Positions 23,998 to 31,902 of a stretch of DNA of 64,000 nt are shown here, piece by piece. Within the stretch, counting starts at the first letter, position 1. Each line of letters starts with the position of its first letter. The stretch spans positions 1,922,001 through 1,986,000 of the forward strand of contig OY970203.1 of the NCBI GenBank assembly GCA_963708325.1, in the 5' to 3' direction. The translations under genes and the position numbers were made by a program. The notes beneath the pieces are model-generated. The model was not told where the DNA came from, searched no databases, and saw nothing but the letters and a program-made list of their open reading frames with translations. This stretch comes from G963708325 sp963708325 (GTDB lineage Bacteria > Actinomycetota > Thermoleophilia > Solirubrobacterales > 70-9).

Positions 23998-25455
23998 GTG
24001 ATCCTGGCGATCGATCAGGGCACCACCGGCACGACCTGCATCGTCTTCGATCGCGAGGGCGCGATCGCGGGGCGCGCGTACAGCGAGTTCGAGCAGCACT
24101 TCCCGCGGCCGGGATGGGTGGAGCACGATGCCGCGGAGATCTGGGACGTCACGCGGCGGGTCGCCGCGGAGGCGATCGGCAACGCCGCAATCCGCTCCAG
24201 CGAGCTGCTCGGCATCGGCATCACCAACCAGCGCGAGACGGTCGTTGCCTGGGACCCCCGCACCGGCGAGCCGGTCCACCGCGCGCTCGTCTGGCAGGAC
24301 AGGCGCACGGCGGCTCGCTGCGACGAGCTTCGCGAGGCGGGGCACGAGGCACTGGTCCGCGAGCGCACCGGCCTGGTCATCGACCCCTACTTCTCCGGCA
24401 CCAAGATCGAGTGGCTGCTTCGCAACGTCGACGGGATCGAGGGGGCCGTGTTCGGCACGATCGACTCGTGGCTCGTGTTCAAGCTCACCGGGCGCCACGT
24501 CACCGATTACTCCAACGCCTCGCGCACGCTCCTGTTTGACATCCGCCGCCTGCGCTGGGACCCCGACCTGTGCGCGCTGCTCGGGGTCGAACCCGCCAGC
24601 CTGCCCGAGCCGGTGCCGTCGGCCCAGGTCTACGGAAGCACGTCGGAGTTCGGCGGCGACATCCCGGTGGCGGGCATCGCCGGCGATCAGCAGGCGGCGC
24701 TGTTCGGACAGGCGTGCCACCGCGCCGGGATGGGGAAGAACACCTACGGCACCGGGAGCTTCGTCCTGCTCAACACCGGCCGGGACGCTCCCGACCCCGG
24801 GGGAGGACTGCTGACGACCGTCGCTTGGGGGTTGCAAGGTGAGATCGACTACGCTCTGGAGGCGTCGGTTTTCGTCACCGGCGCCGCCGTGCAGTGGCTG
24901 CGTGACGGTCTCGGCGTGATCGCCGCGGCGCAGGAGACGGAGCCCATGGCCCGCTCGCTCGAATCCAACGACGGCGTCTACTTCGTGCCGGCGCTGACCG
25001 GACTGGGCTCGCCCCATTGGGATCCCTATGCGCGGGGCACGATCGTCGGCCTCACGCGGGGCAGCGGCCGCGCCCACCTCGCTCGGGCCGCGCTGGAGGC
25101 GATCGCCTACCAGACGGTGGACGCGGTGCGGGCCCAAGAGGCCGCCTCGGGTGACGATCTCACCGAGCTCCGGGCAGACGGTGGCGCCGTGGCCAACCGC
25201 TGGCTGATGCAGTTTCAGGCCGATGTGCTCGGGGTCCCGGTCGTCGTTCCCGAGATCACCGAGACGACCGCGCTCGGCGCCGCCTACCTGGCCGGGATCG
25301 GGACGGGCGTCTGGGACATCGAGCAGGTCGGCACGATGTGGCGCGAGGCCGAGCGCTACGAGCCGGGGATGCCTGCCGAAGAGCGCGAGACCCTGCTGGC
25401 CGACTGGCACCGGGCGCTCGATCGCTCCCGCGGCTGGGCCGAATCGGCCCGCTGA
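23998..25455 (+). CDS. glpK: Glycerol kinase
   Basis: 485 aa from GTG 23998. FGGY-family kinase with glycerol-kinase signatures: ILAIDQGTTGTTCIVFD (ATP/phosphate loop), ITNQRETVVAWDP, ALVWQDRRTA, DPYFSGTKIEWLL, GIAGDQQAALFGQACH, GKNTYGTGSFVLLNTG, and ELRADGGAVANRWLMQFQADVLGVPV. Phosphorylates glycerol to sn-glycerol-3-phosphate, feeding phospholipid synthesis or glycolysis. No glpF or glpD is next to it. A TAGCCT box 7 nt before the GTG (sharing the stop of the preceding gene) may give it its own leaderless transcript. Confidence 0.95.
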   Translation: MILAIDQGTTGTTCIVFDREGAIAGRAYSEFEQHFPRPGWVEHDAAEIWDVTRRVAAEAIGNAAIRSSELLGIGITNQRETVVAWDPRTGEPVHRALVWQDRRTAARCDELREAGHEALVRERTGLVIDPYFSGTKIEWLLRNVDGIEGAVFGTIDSWLVFKLTGRHVTDYSNASRTLLFDIRRLRWDPDLCALLGVEPASLPEPVPSAQVYGSTSEFGGDIPVAGIAGDQQAALFGQACHRAGMGKNTYGTGSFVLLNTGRDAPDPGGGLLTTVAWGLQGEIDYALEASVFVTGAAVQWLRDGLGVIAAAQETEPMARSLESNDGVYFVPALTGLGSPHWDPYARGTIVGLTRGSGRAHLARAALEAIAYQTVDAVRAQEAASGDDLTELRADGGAVANRWLMQFQADVLGVPVVVPEITETTALGAAYLAGIGTGVWDIEQVGTMWREAERYEPGMPAEERETLLADWHRALDRSRGWAESAR

Positions 25456-25466
25456 GCCCGGCGCGG

Positions 25467-26213
25467 CTATGCCATCGTCAGGCCGCCGCTGACCGAGAGC
25501 GTCTGGCCCGTGACGAAGCCGGCCTCCCCGGAGGCGAAGAACGCGACCGCCGCGGCGACGTCCTCGGGTTCGCCGAGTCGCCGCATCGGCACCGCGCGCT
25601 CCAGCGACTCGATCAGGCCCCCGCCACCCTCCGCCGCCATCGTCTCCAGCAAGGGCGTCCGGGTCGGTCCGGGGCAGACCGTGTTGGCGGTCACCCCGGA
25701 GCGCGCGACCTCGCGGGCGATCGTCTTGGTGAAGGCGATCACCGCGCCCTTCGCGCCCGAGTAGACGGACTCCAGCGACGACCCCACCCGGCCCGCGTCG
25801 GAGCCGATGTTGACCAGGCGTCCCCACTCGCGCTCGACCATGCCCGGCAGCACGGCGCGGGTGACGCGCAGACAGCCGCTGAAGTTGATCTCGATCACGC
25901 GCCGCCAGAAGTCCTCGTCCGTCTCCAGGAACGGCCGCAGCTCGTCCCAGCCGGCGTTGTTCACCGCGATCTCGATCGGCCCCAGCTCGGCCTCGATCCA
26001 AGTCACGCAGGCGGCGACGGCGGCCGGGTCGGTGACGTCGATGGTCGCGGCGACCCCGCGGCCGCCGGCGCTGCGCACGGCAGCCACGGTCTGCTCCGCG
26101 GCATCCGCGTCGAGGTCGGCGGCGGCGATCGCGCAGCCGCGCGCGGCCAGCGTCAGGCAGATCGCGCGGCCGATGCCGCCGCCGCCGCCTGTGACAAGGG
26201 CAGTGCGCTCCAC
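25467..26213 (-). CDS. badH: 2-hydroxycyclohexanecarboxyl-CoA dehydrogenase-like SDR
   Basis: 248 aa from GTG 26213. Classical SDR: ALVTGGGGGIGRAICL (NAD-binding), VNNAGWD, catalytic YSGAK. Family-specific stretches as I recall them from Rhodopseudomonas BadH are present: NNAGWD, SDAGRVGSS, NTVCPGPTRTPLL and GFVTGQTLSVSGGLTMA. BadH oxidises 2-hydroxycyclohexane-1-carbonyl-CoA to the 2-keto compound. The divergent neighbour resembles BadI, the next enzyme in that route, which supports the call. A general 3-hydroxyacyl-CoA dehydrogenase role cannot be excluded. Confidence 0.7.
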   Translation of the reverse strand: MERTALVTGGGGGIGRAICLTLAARGCAIAAADLDADAAEQTVAAVRSAGGRGVAATIDVTDPAAVAACVTWIEAELGPIEIAVNNAGWDELRPFLETDEDFWRRVIEINFSGCLRVTRAVLPGMVEREWGRLVNIGSDAGRVGSSLESVYSGAKGAVIAFTKTIAREVARSGVTANTVCPGPTRTPLLETMAAEGGGGLIESLERAVPMRRLGEPEDVAAAVAFFASGEAGFVTGQTLSVSGGLTMA

Positions 26214-26256
26214 AATCGCGGGTTAGCCTAGCCCCGCACCCGAGCGAGGAGGACAG

Positions 26257-27060
26257 ATGCAGGACCTAAGCGACGTCCGCTACGAGGAGGACGCGGGCCT
26301 GGCGTGGATAACGATCGACCGTGAGGCGCGAATGAACTCATTCACGGCCCGGACCGTGGAGGAGCTGATCCGCTGCTTCAAGCGTGCGTGGGCAGCCCCG
26401 GAGGTGGGCGTGGTCTGTCTCACGGGCGCGGGCGAGCGCGCCTTCTGCACAGGAGGGGACCAGAAGCAGCGAGCGGAGTCGGGCGATTACGGGCCGTCGG
26501 AGTCGGGCCTGTTCGAGGTGGAGCAGCTGCACCGCGTGATCCGGGAGATTCCGAAGCCGGTGATCGCAGCGGTCAACGGCTTCGCGATCGGCGGCGGCCA
26601 CGTGCTGCACGTTCTCTGCGACCTGACGATCGCCGCCGACACCGCCCGCTTCGGGCAGAGCGGGCCACGGGTGGGGTCATTCGATGCCGGCTTCGGCACC
26701 GGCCTGCTGGCGCGTGCGATCGGCGAGAAGCGGGCCCGCGAGGTGTGGTTTCTGTGCCGTCAGTACGACGCCGAGACGGCTGAGCGGTGGGGCCTGGTCA
26801 ACACGGTCGTCCCCGCCGCCGATCTGCGTGCGGAGGTGAGGAGATGGGCGGACGAGATCCTCGCGCTCTCACCCACGGCGTTGCGCTTCCTCAAGCAATC
26901 GTTCAACGCGGAGAGCGAGCACATGGCCGGACTGGGGCAGCTCGCGTTCTCGGGACTGGGGTCCTTTCTGGATTCCGACGAGGCGCGGGAAGGGGTGCGG
27001 GCGTTCGCCGAGAAGCGAGAGCCCGACTTCGCCCCTTACAGGGCCCGCGTGTCGGCCTGA
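26257..27060 (+). CDS. badI: 2-ketocyclohexanecarboxyl-CoA hydrolase-like crotonase
   Basis: 267 aa with GAGGAGGA before ATG. Crotonase/MenB-like fold: AFCTGGDQKQRAESGDYG, VNGFAIGGGHVLHVLCDLTIAADTARFGQSGPRVGSFDAGFGTGLLARAIGEKRAREVWFLC and FLDSDEAREGVRAFAEKREPDF. The CTGGDQ segment and the GPRVGSFDAGFGT...EKKARE-type block are shared by MenB and BadI; the phrases around GLLARAIGEKRAREVWFLCRQY and SPTALRFLKQSFNAE fit BadI. BadI opens the ring of 2-ketocyclohexanecarboxyl-CoA to pimelyl-CoA. MenB remains possible, but no men genes are nearby and the divergent neighbour is BadH-like. Confidence 0.7.
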   Translation: MQDLSDVRYEEDAGLAWITIDREARMNSFTARTVEELIRCFKRAWAAPEVGVVCLTGAGERAFCTGGDQKQRAESGDYGPSESGLFEVEQLHRVIREIPKPVIAAVNGFAIGGGHVLHVLCDLTIAADTARFGQSGPRVGSFDAGFGTGLLARAIGEKRAREVWFLCRQYDAETAERWGLVNTVVPAADLRAEVRRWADEILALSPTALRFLKQSFNAESEHMAGLGQLAFSGLGSFLDSDEAREGVRAFAEKREPDFAPYRARVSA

Positions 27061-27139
27061 GCGGGGGTGCGAGGGCCGCGTAACCGCCGCATCAGCAGGG
27101 GGTAGAGGGGGAGACGGCCGCCACGAGCGGCCGGCGCGC

Positions 27140-27925
27140 ATGCCCGAGATCAAGCCACAGGTCTACAAGGACCCGCGCCCGGCGGAGTACTTCACACCGT
27201 TTCACGAGCGCGCCCGCAGCCACCGGCCGGATTGGCTCTACGACGTCGCCCGCGTGATCCTCACCCCGCCGAGCCTGTTCTTCTACCGCGCCCGCGCGAT
27301 CGGCGCCCGCAACGTCCCCGCCACCGGCCCCGTGATCCTGGCGCCCAACCACTTCAGCCAGATGGACCACTTCTTCTCGGGGCTCTACCTGCGCCGGCAG
27401 GTGCGTTTCATGGCCAAGTCGCAGCTGTTCTCCAATCGGTTCCTCGAGTGGGTCTTCCGCCACGGCGGCGTGTTTCCCGTGCGCCGCGGGCACGGCGACG
27501 AGGAGGCATTCGTCACCGCCCGCACGATCCTCGCCCAGGGCGGCTGCATGCTGATGTACGCCGAGGGCGGCCGTTCGCGCACCAAGCGGCTCGGCGAGCC
27601 GAAGCCGGGGGTGGGTCGGATCGCGCTCGAGACCGGGGCGCCGGTGGTCCCCGTCGCGATCCACGGCTCCCAGCACGTGCGCGGCTGGAAGCGGCTCCGG
27701 TTCCCGAAGGTGACGATCCAGTTCGGCGAGCAGATCCGCTTCGACCCCGTCGCCGAGCCGACGCGGGAGCAGCAGCAGGCGGCCGCCGACCAGATCTTCG
27801 GCGAGGTGCGGACGATGTTCGAGGCGCTCGACGCCGAGGGCCGCGAGAGCGTGATCCGCTCGTTGCGCGACGCCGCCCAGTCGGCCGGCGTGCCGGCCCC
27901 GCCGCCCTCCTCGCAGCGCTCCTAG
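27140..27925 (+). CDS. 1-acyl-sn-glycerol-3-phosphate acyltransferase family protein
   Basis: 261 aa PlsC-domain protein. Motif I is N-H-F-S-Q-M-D (NHx4D, catalytic His/Asp), with FMAKSQLFSNRFLEWVFRHGGVFPVRRG (motif II), YAEGGRSRTKRLGEPKPGVGRIALETGAPVVPVAIHG (motifs III and IV; the usual FPEGTRS is YAEGGRS). Transfers an acyl chain to lysophosphatidate or a related acceptor at the membrane surface. The C-terminus is an extra charged helix. Placed with glpK nearby, it fits phospholipid synthesis. Confidence 0.88.
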   Translation: MPEIKPQVYKDPRPAEYFTPFHERARSHRPDWLYDVARVILTPPSLFFYRARAIGARNVPATGPVILAPNHFSQMDHFFSGLYLRRQVRFMAKSQLFSNRFLEWVFRHGGVFPVRRGHGDEEAFVTARTILAQGGCMLMYAEGGRSRTKRLGEPKPGVGRIALETGAPVVPVAIHGSQHVRGWKRLRFPKVTIQFGEQIRFDPVAEPTREQQQAAADQIFGEVRTMFEALDAEGRESVIRSLRDAAQSAGVPAPPPSSQRS

Positions 27926-27940
27926 CCGGCAGCTTCGGCG

Positions 27941-28852
27941 TCAGTCCTCGTAGCGCGCGTCCAGCTGCGGCCAGAAGGCCGGATCGTGGCCCGGGACGAT
28001 CACCGCGTGGGGATACTCGCGGTGGAAGATGCGCAGCTCCTGCAGCGACCGCCGCCAGTTGTGCTCGTCGAACGGGCGCGGCGGCGGCGGCCCGTCCTCG
28101 AGCTGGTTGAAGGTGTAGATCGCGTCACCGGCGATCACGAAGTCGCGCTTGCGCAGCTTGCAGATCACCGACTGATGTCCGGCGCTGTGACCCGGCGTGT
28201 AGGCGAGGGTGATGCTGCCGTCGCCGAACAGGTCGAAGGTGCGCCCGAAGCTCGCGTACGACTGGACGCCGCCGCGCGAGTAGTCGATCGTGCGGTAGTC
28301 GAACACGTAGTCGTAGTGCGCCGGCCGGTAGCCGCGCAGGATCGGGCGGCTGCCCGAGGTCGCGTCCTCCCACTCGGCCTCGCTGACGATGAAGGTGGAG
28401 GCCGGGAACTCGGAGATCGCCGAGGCGTGGTCCTGGTGCAGGTGGGTCATCACGACGACGCTCACCTCGCGCGCGTCGAGGCCGCGCTCGCGCAACTGGG
28501 CGGGCACGTCCTGGCCCAGCTCCATCCGCGGCCGCCCGAAACGAGCCCAGGTGCGGCCCAGGTTCTGCCGCGGGTCGGTGGCGACCGACGGGTGCAGGCC
28601 GGTGTCGACGAGGATCAGCCCGGCGGTCGGGTGGCGGATCAGAAAGGCGGGGATCGGCAGCCACCACCAGTTCGCCCGGCGCGTGCCGAGGCCGAGCATG
28701 CGCAGCTTGTACAGGCGCCCCGGGGCGCGCTCCACGAACGCCTGCGGCGACTGCAGCTCACCGGTCAGGATCGGCTCGACCACCACCGTCGCGCCCTCGC
28801 TGCCTCCGGCAAGCGGCTCGTGCAATCCCTTCGTCTCCGCGTGGACCCTCAT
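27941..28852 (-). CDS. MBL-fold hydrolase, N-acyl-homoserine-lactonase-like
   Basis: 303 aa. Zinc motif T-H-L-H-Q-D-H (HxHxDH), later AYTPGHSAGHQS (third metal His), IAGDAIYTF (bridging Asp) and VPGHDPAFW (last His). The block LRMLGLGTRRANWWWLPIPAFLIRHPTAGLILVDTG with the Asp-rich fold matches the lactonase branch of metallo-beta-lactamase hydrolases. Substrate could be a lactone or another ester. An ATG start lies 8 nt after TACGCT on the same strand, with no ribosome-binding site. Confidence 0.82.
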   Translation of the reverse strand: MRVHAETKGLHEPLAGGSEGATVVVEPILTGELQSPQAFVERAPGRLYKLRMLGLGTRRANWWWLPIPAFLIRHPTAGLILVDTGLHPSVATDPRQNLGRTWARFGRPRMELGQDVPAQLRERGLDAREVSVVVMTHLHQDHASAISEFPASTFIVSEAEWEDATSGSRPILRGYRPAHYDYVFDYRTIDYSRGGVQSYASFGRTFDLFGDGSITLAYTPGHSAGHQSVICKLRKRDFVIAGDAIYTFNQLEDGPPPPRPFDEHNWRRSLQELRIFHREYPHAVIVPGHDPAFWPQLDARYED

Positions 28853-28860
28853 CGCGGGTC

Positions 28861-28866
28861 AGCGTA
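28861..28866 (-). promoter_or_regulatory. -10-like box TACGCT of the MBL hydrolase gene
   Basis: TACGCT on the minus strand ends 8 nt before the ATG at 28852, predicting a leaderless transcript. Confidence 0.4.
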
Positions 28867-28929
28867 GCGGTCGCCGTGAGCGCTTCGCGAGCGGCGCCGG
28901 CCATGGTCCGATTCTTGCGCCGGTGGTCC

Positions 28930-28935
28930 TAGGAT
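28930..28935 (+). promoter_or_regulatory. -10-like box TAGGAT of the esterase gene
   Basis: TAGGAT lies 7 nt before the ATG at 28943 with no ribosome-binding site in between, predicting a leaderless transcript. Confidence 0.45.
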
Positions 28936-28942
28936 CCCGCGG

Positions 28943-29596
28943 ATGAGCCTGCCCAGCGTCGTCCGCGCCGCCGCCACCGAGCCTCGCGGCGCGCTCGTCC
29001 TCCTGCACGGCCGCGGCACCGACGAGCACGACCTGGCGCCGTTGCTCGACGCGCTCGATCCCGACCGGGACCTGGTCGGGATCGCCCCGGGGGCGCCGCT
29101 CACCGGCATCCCGCCGGGCGGTCGCCACTGGTACGTGGTGGAGCGGGTCGGCTTTCCCGACCGGGAGAGCTTCCACGCTGCCTACGGCGAGCTGTGCCGC
29201 TTCCTCGACTCGGAGCTGGCCGGCCGCGGCGTCGGCTGGGAGCGGACCGTGATCGGCGGCTTCTCGATGGGCGCGGTGATGTCCTACGCGGTGTCGCTGG
29301 GCCAGGGCCGGCCGGTCCCTGCCGGGATCCTGGCGATGAGCGGCTTTCTGCCAACGGTGGAGGGGTGGGAGCCGTCCTTCGAGGGCCGCGCCGGCGTGCC
29401 GGCGCTCGTCCACCACGGCCGAAACGACCCGATCATCCCGGTGTCGCTGGGAAGGCCGGCGGCGGAGGCGCTGGAGGCCGGCGGCCTCGACGTCACCTAC
29501 CTGGAGAGCGACGCCGGCCACTGGGTGCCGCCGGAGCTCGTTCCCCGCGCCGCCCGCTTCGTTGCCGAGGCGGTTGCGGCGCCCGAGGGCAGCTAG
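28943..29596 (+). CDS. Carboxylesterase/phospholipase family alpha/beta hydrolase
   Basis: 217 aa, the length and pattern of the small serine esterase family (Abhydrolase_2). GALVLLHGRGTDEHDLAPLL (oxyanion region), nucleophile elbow G-G-F-S-M-G-A, catalytic Asp in VHHGRNDPIIPVSL, and His in DAGHWVPPEL. No signal peptide, so cytosolic. Hydrolyses short-chain esters or lysolipids; the true substrate is unknown. Confidence 0.88.
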   Translation: MSLPSVVRAAATEPRGALVLLHGRGTDEHDLAPLLDALDPDRDLVGIAPGAPLTGIPPGGRHWYVVERVGFPDRESFHAAYGELCRFLDSELAGRGVGWERTVIGGFSMGAVMSYAVSLGQGRPVPAGILAMSGFLPTVEGWEPSFEGRAGVPALVHHGRNDPIIPVSLGRPAAEALEAGGLDVTYLESDAGHWVPPELVPRAARFVAEAVAAPEGS

Positions 29597-29620
29597 GCGC
29601 GGTTATAAGCTGGCGCACGG

Positions 29621-30481
29621 ATGGCCGAGCCGCCGCGCTCACGGATCTTCGCCCCCGGGCTCCTCAGGGGGAGCGTCTGCATCGTTTCCGGGATGGGCAG
29701 CGGGCTGGGCAGGGCGACCGCCCTGGAGCTGGCGGCGCTCGGCGCCACCGTGGTCGGCTGCGGGCGCCGCCCGGAGCCCCTGGCCGAGACCGTGGCGGCG
29801 ATCGAGGCGGGCGGAGGGACCGCCGAGTCCGTGGCGATGGACATCCGCGACGCCGACGCCGTGGACGCCCTCGTCGAGGGCGTCGTCGAGCGCCACGGCC
29901 GCCTCGACGTGCTGGTCAACAACGCCGGCGGCCAGTTCCTCAGCCCCGCCGAAGCGATCACCCCGAAGGGCTTTCGCACCGTGATCGAGCTGAACGTCCA
30001 GGGGACCTGGCAGATGACCCACGCCGCCGCGACCAAGGCGTTCATCCCGCAGGGGGAGGGCAAGGTGGTGAGCGTCACTCTCTCCCCCCACAACGGGATG
30101 CCCGGGATGGTCCACTCCGGCGCCGCCCGGGCCGCGGTCGAGAACATGATGCGGACGCTCTCGATCGAGTGGGCGCGCTTCAACGTCCGGCTCTGCGCCG
30201 TCGCCGCCGGTCAGTTCGGCACCGATGTGCTGCGCACCAAGTACCCCAAGGGGGTCGCCGAGAACGTCGTTCGCACGGTGCCCCTGCAGCGGCTCGGCGA
30301 GGCGGAGGAGATGGCCTGGCTGGTCGCCTACCTGGCCTCGCCGGCCGGCGACTTCTTCTCCGGCTGCGTGATCACGATCGACGGCGCGCGCGACAACTGG
30401 TTCGGCCCCTGGCCGCCTCCGGGGGCCGTCGACCCCTCCGGCCAGCCGCTGGCCGAAGAGCGCCGCGGCGGGGTCTCCTAG
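29621..30481 (+). CDS. SDR oxidoreductase, citronellol/citronellal dehydrogenase-like (AtuB/AtuG type)
   Basis: 286 aa. Opening SRIFAPGLLRGSVCIVSGMGSGLGRATALELAALGA and the later VNNAGGQFLSPAEAITPKGF, GMPGMVHSGAARAAVENM and VITIDGARDNW match what I recall of the AtuB/AtuG (citronellol catabolism) and PECR-type SDRs. The classical Tyr-x-x-x-Lys is replaced by His-Ser-Gly-Ala-Ala-Arg, as in those families, so it is not a standard SDR dehydrogenase site. Probably an NAD(P)-dependent reductase or dehydrogenase acting on terpenoid or acyl-CoA substrates. A TAAGCT box 9 nt before the ATG may be its -10. Confidence 0.7.
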   Translation: MAEPPRSRIFAPGLLRGSVCIVSGMGSGLGRATALELAALGATVVGCGRRPEPLAETVAAIEAGGGTAESVAMDIRDADAVDALVEGVVERHGRLDVLVNNAGGQFLSPAEAITPKGFRTVIELNVQGTWQMTHAAATKAFIPQGEGKVVSVTLSPHNGMPGMVHSGAARAAVENMMRTLSIEWARFNVRLCAVAAGQFGTDVLRTKYPKGVAENVVRTVPLQRLGEAEEMAWLVAYLASPAGDFFSGCVITIDGARDNWFGPWPPPGAVDPSGQPLAEERRGGVS

Positions 30482-30485
30482 GCAA

Positions 30486-31313
30486 CTAGGTCGTCATCCC
30501 CCCGAACTGGCCGCCGGTCACGTTCAGCACCTGGCCGTGCACGTAGTTCGCCAGGTCCGAGGCCAGGAACAGGACCGGGCCGGCGGCCTCCGCGGGCTGC
30601 GCCGGGCGTCCCAGCGGGATGATCATCGCCGCCATCGCCCGGGTCTGCTCGGGGATGCCCAGCTCGACCTCCTGCCCGTGCATCTCGATCTTCTCCCCGG
30701 CCTCCTTGGCCTGGGTCAGGCGCGTCTCGACGAAGCCGAAGGCGACGGCGTTGACGTTGACCTTGAACTGGCCCCACTCCTTGGCGATCGTCTTGGTCAG
30801 GCCGACCACACCGGCCTTCGCCGCCGAGTAGTTGGCCTGGCCGGCGTTGCCCATCGTCCCCGAGATCGACGTCACGTTGATCAGCTTGCGAAAGACCTCC
30901 TTGCCCTCGCCCATCTCCTGCTTGGCCGCCTCGCGCCAGTGCGGGGCGAGCGCGCGGGCGACCCGGAACGGGACGATCGTGTGGATGTCGAGCATGGCCT
31001 GGAACTGCTCGTCGGCCATCCGGTGGACGACGCCGTCCCAGGTGTAGCCGGCGTTGTTGACCGCGATGTCGACCGATCCGAACGCGTCCACCGCGGCCGC
31101 CACCAGCGCGTCCGCCGCGCCCTCCGCGGTCAGGTCGCCCGCGTGGACCGCCGTCTCGCCCTCGATCTCGGCCGCGGCCTGCTCGGCCACGTCTCCGTCG
31201 AGGTCGTTTATCAGGACCTTGGCGCCCTCGCGGGCGAACAGCTCGGCCGTCGCCCGGCCGATCCCCCGCGCCGATCCGGTGACGATCGCCGCCTTTCCGT
31301 CGAGCAGTCCCAT
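30486..31313 (-). CDS. SDR family 3-oxoacyl-(ACP/CoA) reductase-like protein
   Basis: 275 aa. Complete classical SDR: AIVTGSARGIGRATAELF, VNNAGYTWDG, INVTSISGTMGNAGQANYSAAKAGV (Ser, Tyr and Lys of the catalytic tetrad), and C-terminal GQVLNVTGGQFGGMTT. It differs from plain FabG by two inserts (WREAAKQEMGEGKEVFRK and TQAKEAGEKIEMHGQEVELGIPEQ), which are found in long-chain or multifunctional 3-hydroxyacyl-CoA dehydrogenase relatives. Convergent with the preceding SDR, 4 nt apart; GAGAGGGG before the ATG. Confidence 0.85.
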   Translation of the reverse strand: MGLLDGKAAIVTGSARGIGRATAELFAREGAKVLINDLDGDVAEQAAAEIEGETAVHAGDLTAEGAADALVAAAVDAFGSVDIAVNNAGYTWDGVVHRMADEQFQAMLDIHTIVPFRVARALAPHWREAAKQEMGEGKEVFRKLINVTSISGTMGNAGQANYSAAKAGVVGLTKTIAKEWGQFKVNVNAVAFGFVETRLTQAKEAGEKIEMHGQEVELGIPEQTRAMAAMIIPLGRPAQPAEAAGPVLFLASDLANYVHGQVLNVTGGQFGGMTT

Positions 31314-31478
31314 CCAAACCCCTCTCTAGAGCCGGTTGCCTGGTTGCAGATGCGGTTGCAGCGGCGCCGTAAGGTAGCGGCAGTCAAGCGATTGCGCGGC
31401 GGTGCCGATGCAAAAGGAGAGTTTCGCGCGGTGGAACTCGTTTCACCGGCGATTCACAGTGGTTTGACGAAGCACACC

Positions 31479-31484
31479 TAGCCT
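31479..31484 (+). promoter_or_regulatory. -10-like box TAGCCT of the LPFTG protein gene
   Basis: TAGCCT lies 8 nt before ATG 31493, which supports that ATG rather than the TTG at 31484 as the start, in a leaderless transcript. Confidence 0.4.
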
Positions 31485-31492
31485 TGCCCCAA

Positions 31493-31849
31493 ATGCGCCG
31501 CTTCGCACTGATCCTTTCCCTAACGGTCGTCGCCGTGCCGCTCGCGTTGTCGCCCGTGGCGGCCGCCGGCGCCGTCACGAGCCCCAGCGACGACCCCGCC
31601 ACGGCCCAGTACGGCGATGCGCTCAACAACATCACCTCGCGCAGCGACGCAGGCGGAGGAGGCGGCGGCGCGACGGGCGTGCTCCAGAAGCGGGTGGTCG
31701 CCCCGCTTCCGTTCACCGGGCTCGACCTGGTCAGCCTGGCCGTTGTGGCCGTCGCCCTGATCAGCACCGGCCTCGTGGTCAGGCGGCTGAACGCCGCTCG
31801 CCAGGCCCGCAACGGCCTGGGGCCGCCCGGCGGCTACCCGCGGCACTAG
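31493..31849 (+). CDS. Small surface protein with LPFTG sorting signal and QYGD motif
   Basis: 118 aa from ATG 31493. N-terminal signal peptide (RRFALILSLTVVAVPLALSPVAAAGA). The mature part is short: SPSDDPATAQYGDALNNI, a poly-Gly linker, then LPFTG followed by a hydrophobic helix (LDLVSLAVVAVALISTGLVV) and a basic tail (RRLNAARQAR), a complete sortase cell-wall anchoring signal. The exposed part is only about 45 residues. The QYGDxL motif recurs at the C-terminus of the small exported protein at 34092-34505, on the other side of the two-component system, so the two may work together. Function unknown. Confidence 0.75.
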   Translation: MRRFALILSLTVVAVPLALSPVAAAGAVTSPSDDPATAQYGDALNNITSRSDAGGGGGGATGVLQKRVVAPLPFTGLDLVSLAVVAVALISTGLVVRRLNAARQARNGLGPPGGYPRH

Positions 31850-31856
31850 GTCCATT

Positions 31857-31869
31857 CCGCCTCGGGCGG
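31857..31869. terminator. Possible short hairpin between convergent genes
   Basis: CCGCC-TCG-GGCGG, a 5-bp stem with a 3-nt loop, without a T-tract, between the ends of the LPFTG gene and the response regulator gene. A weak candidate bidirectional terminator. Confidence 0.25.
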
Positions 31870-31902
31870 TCGCGGGCCCGAAACGGGTGTCCGAACCCTC
31901 CC

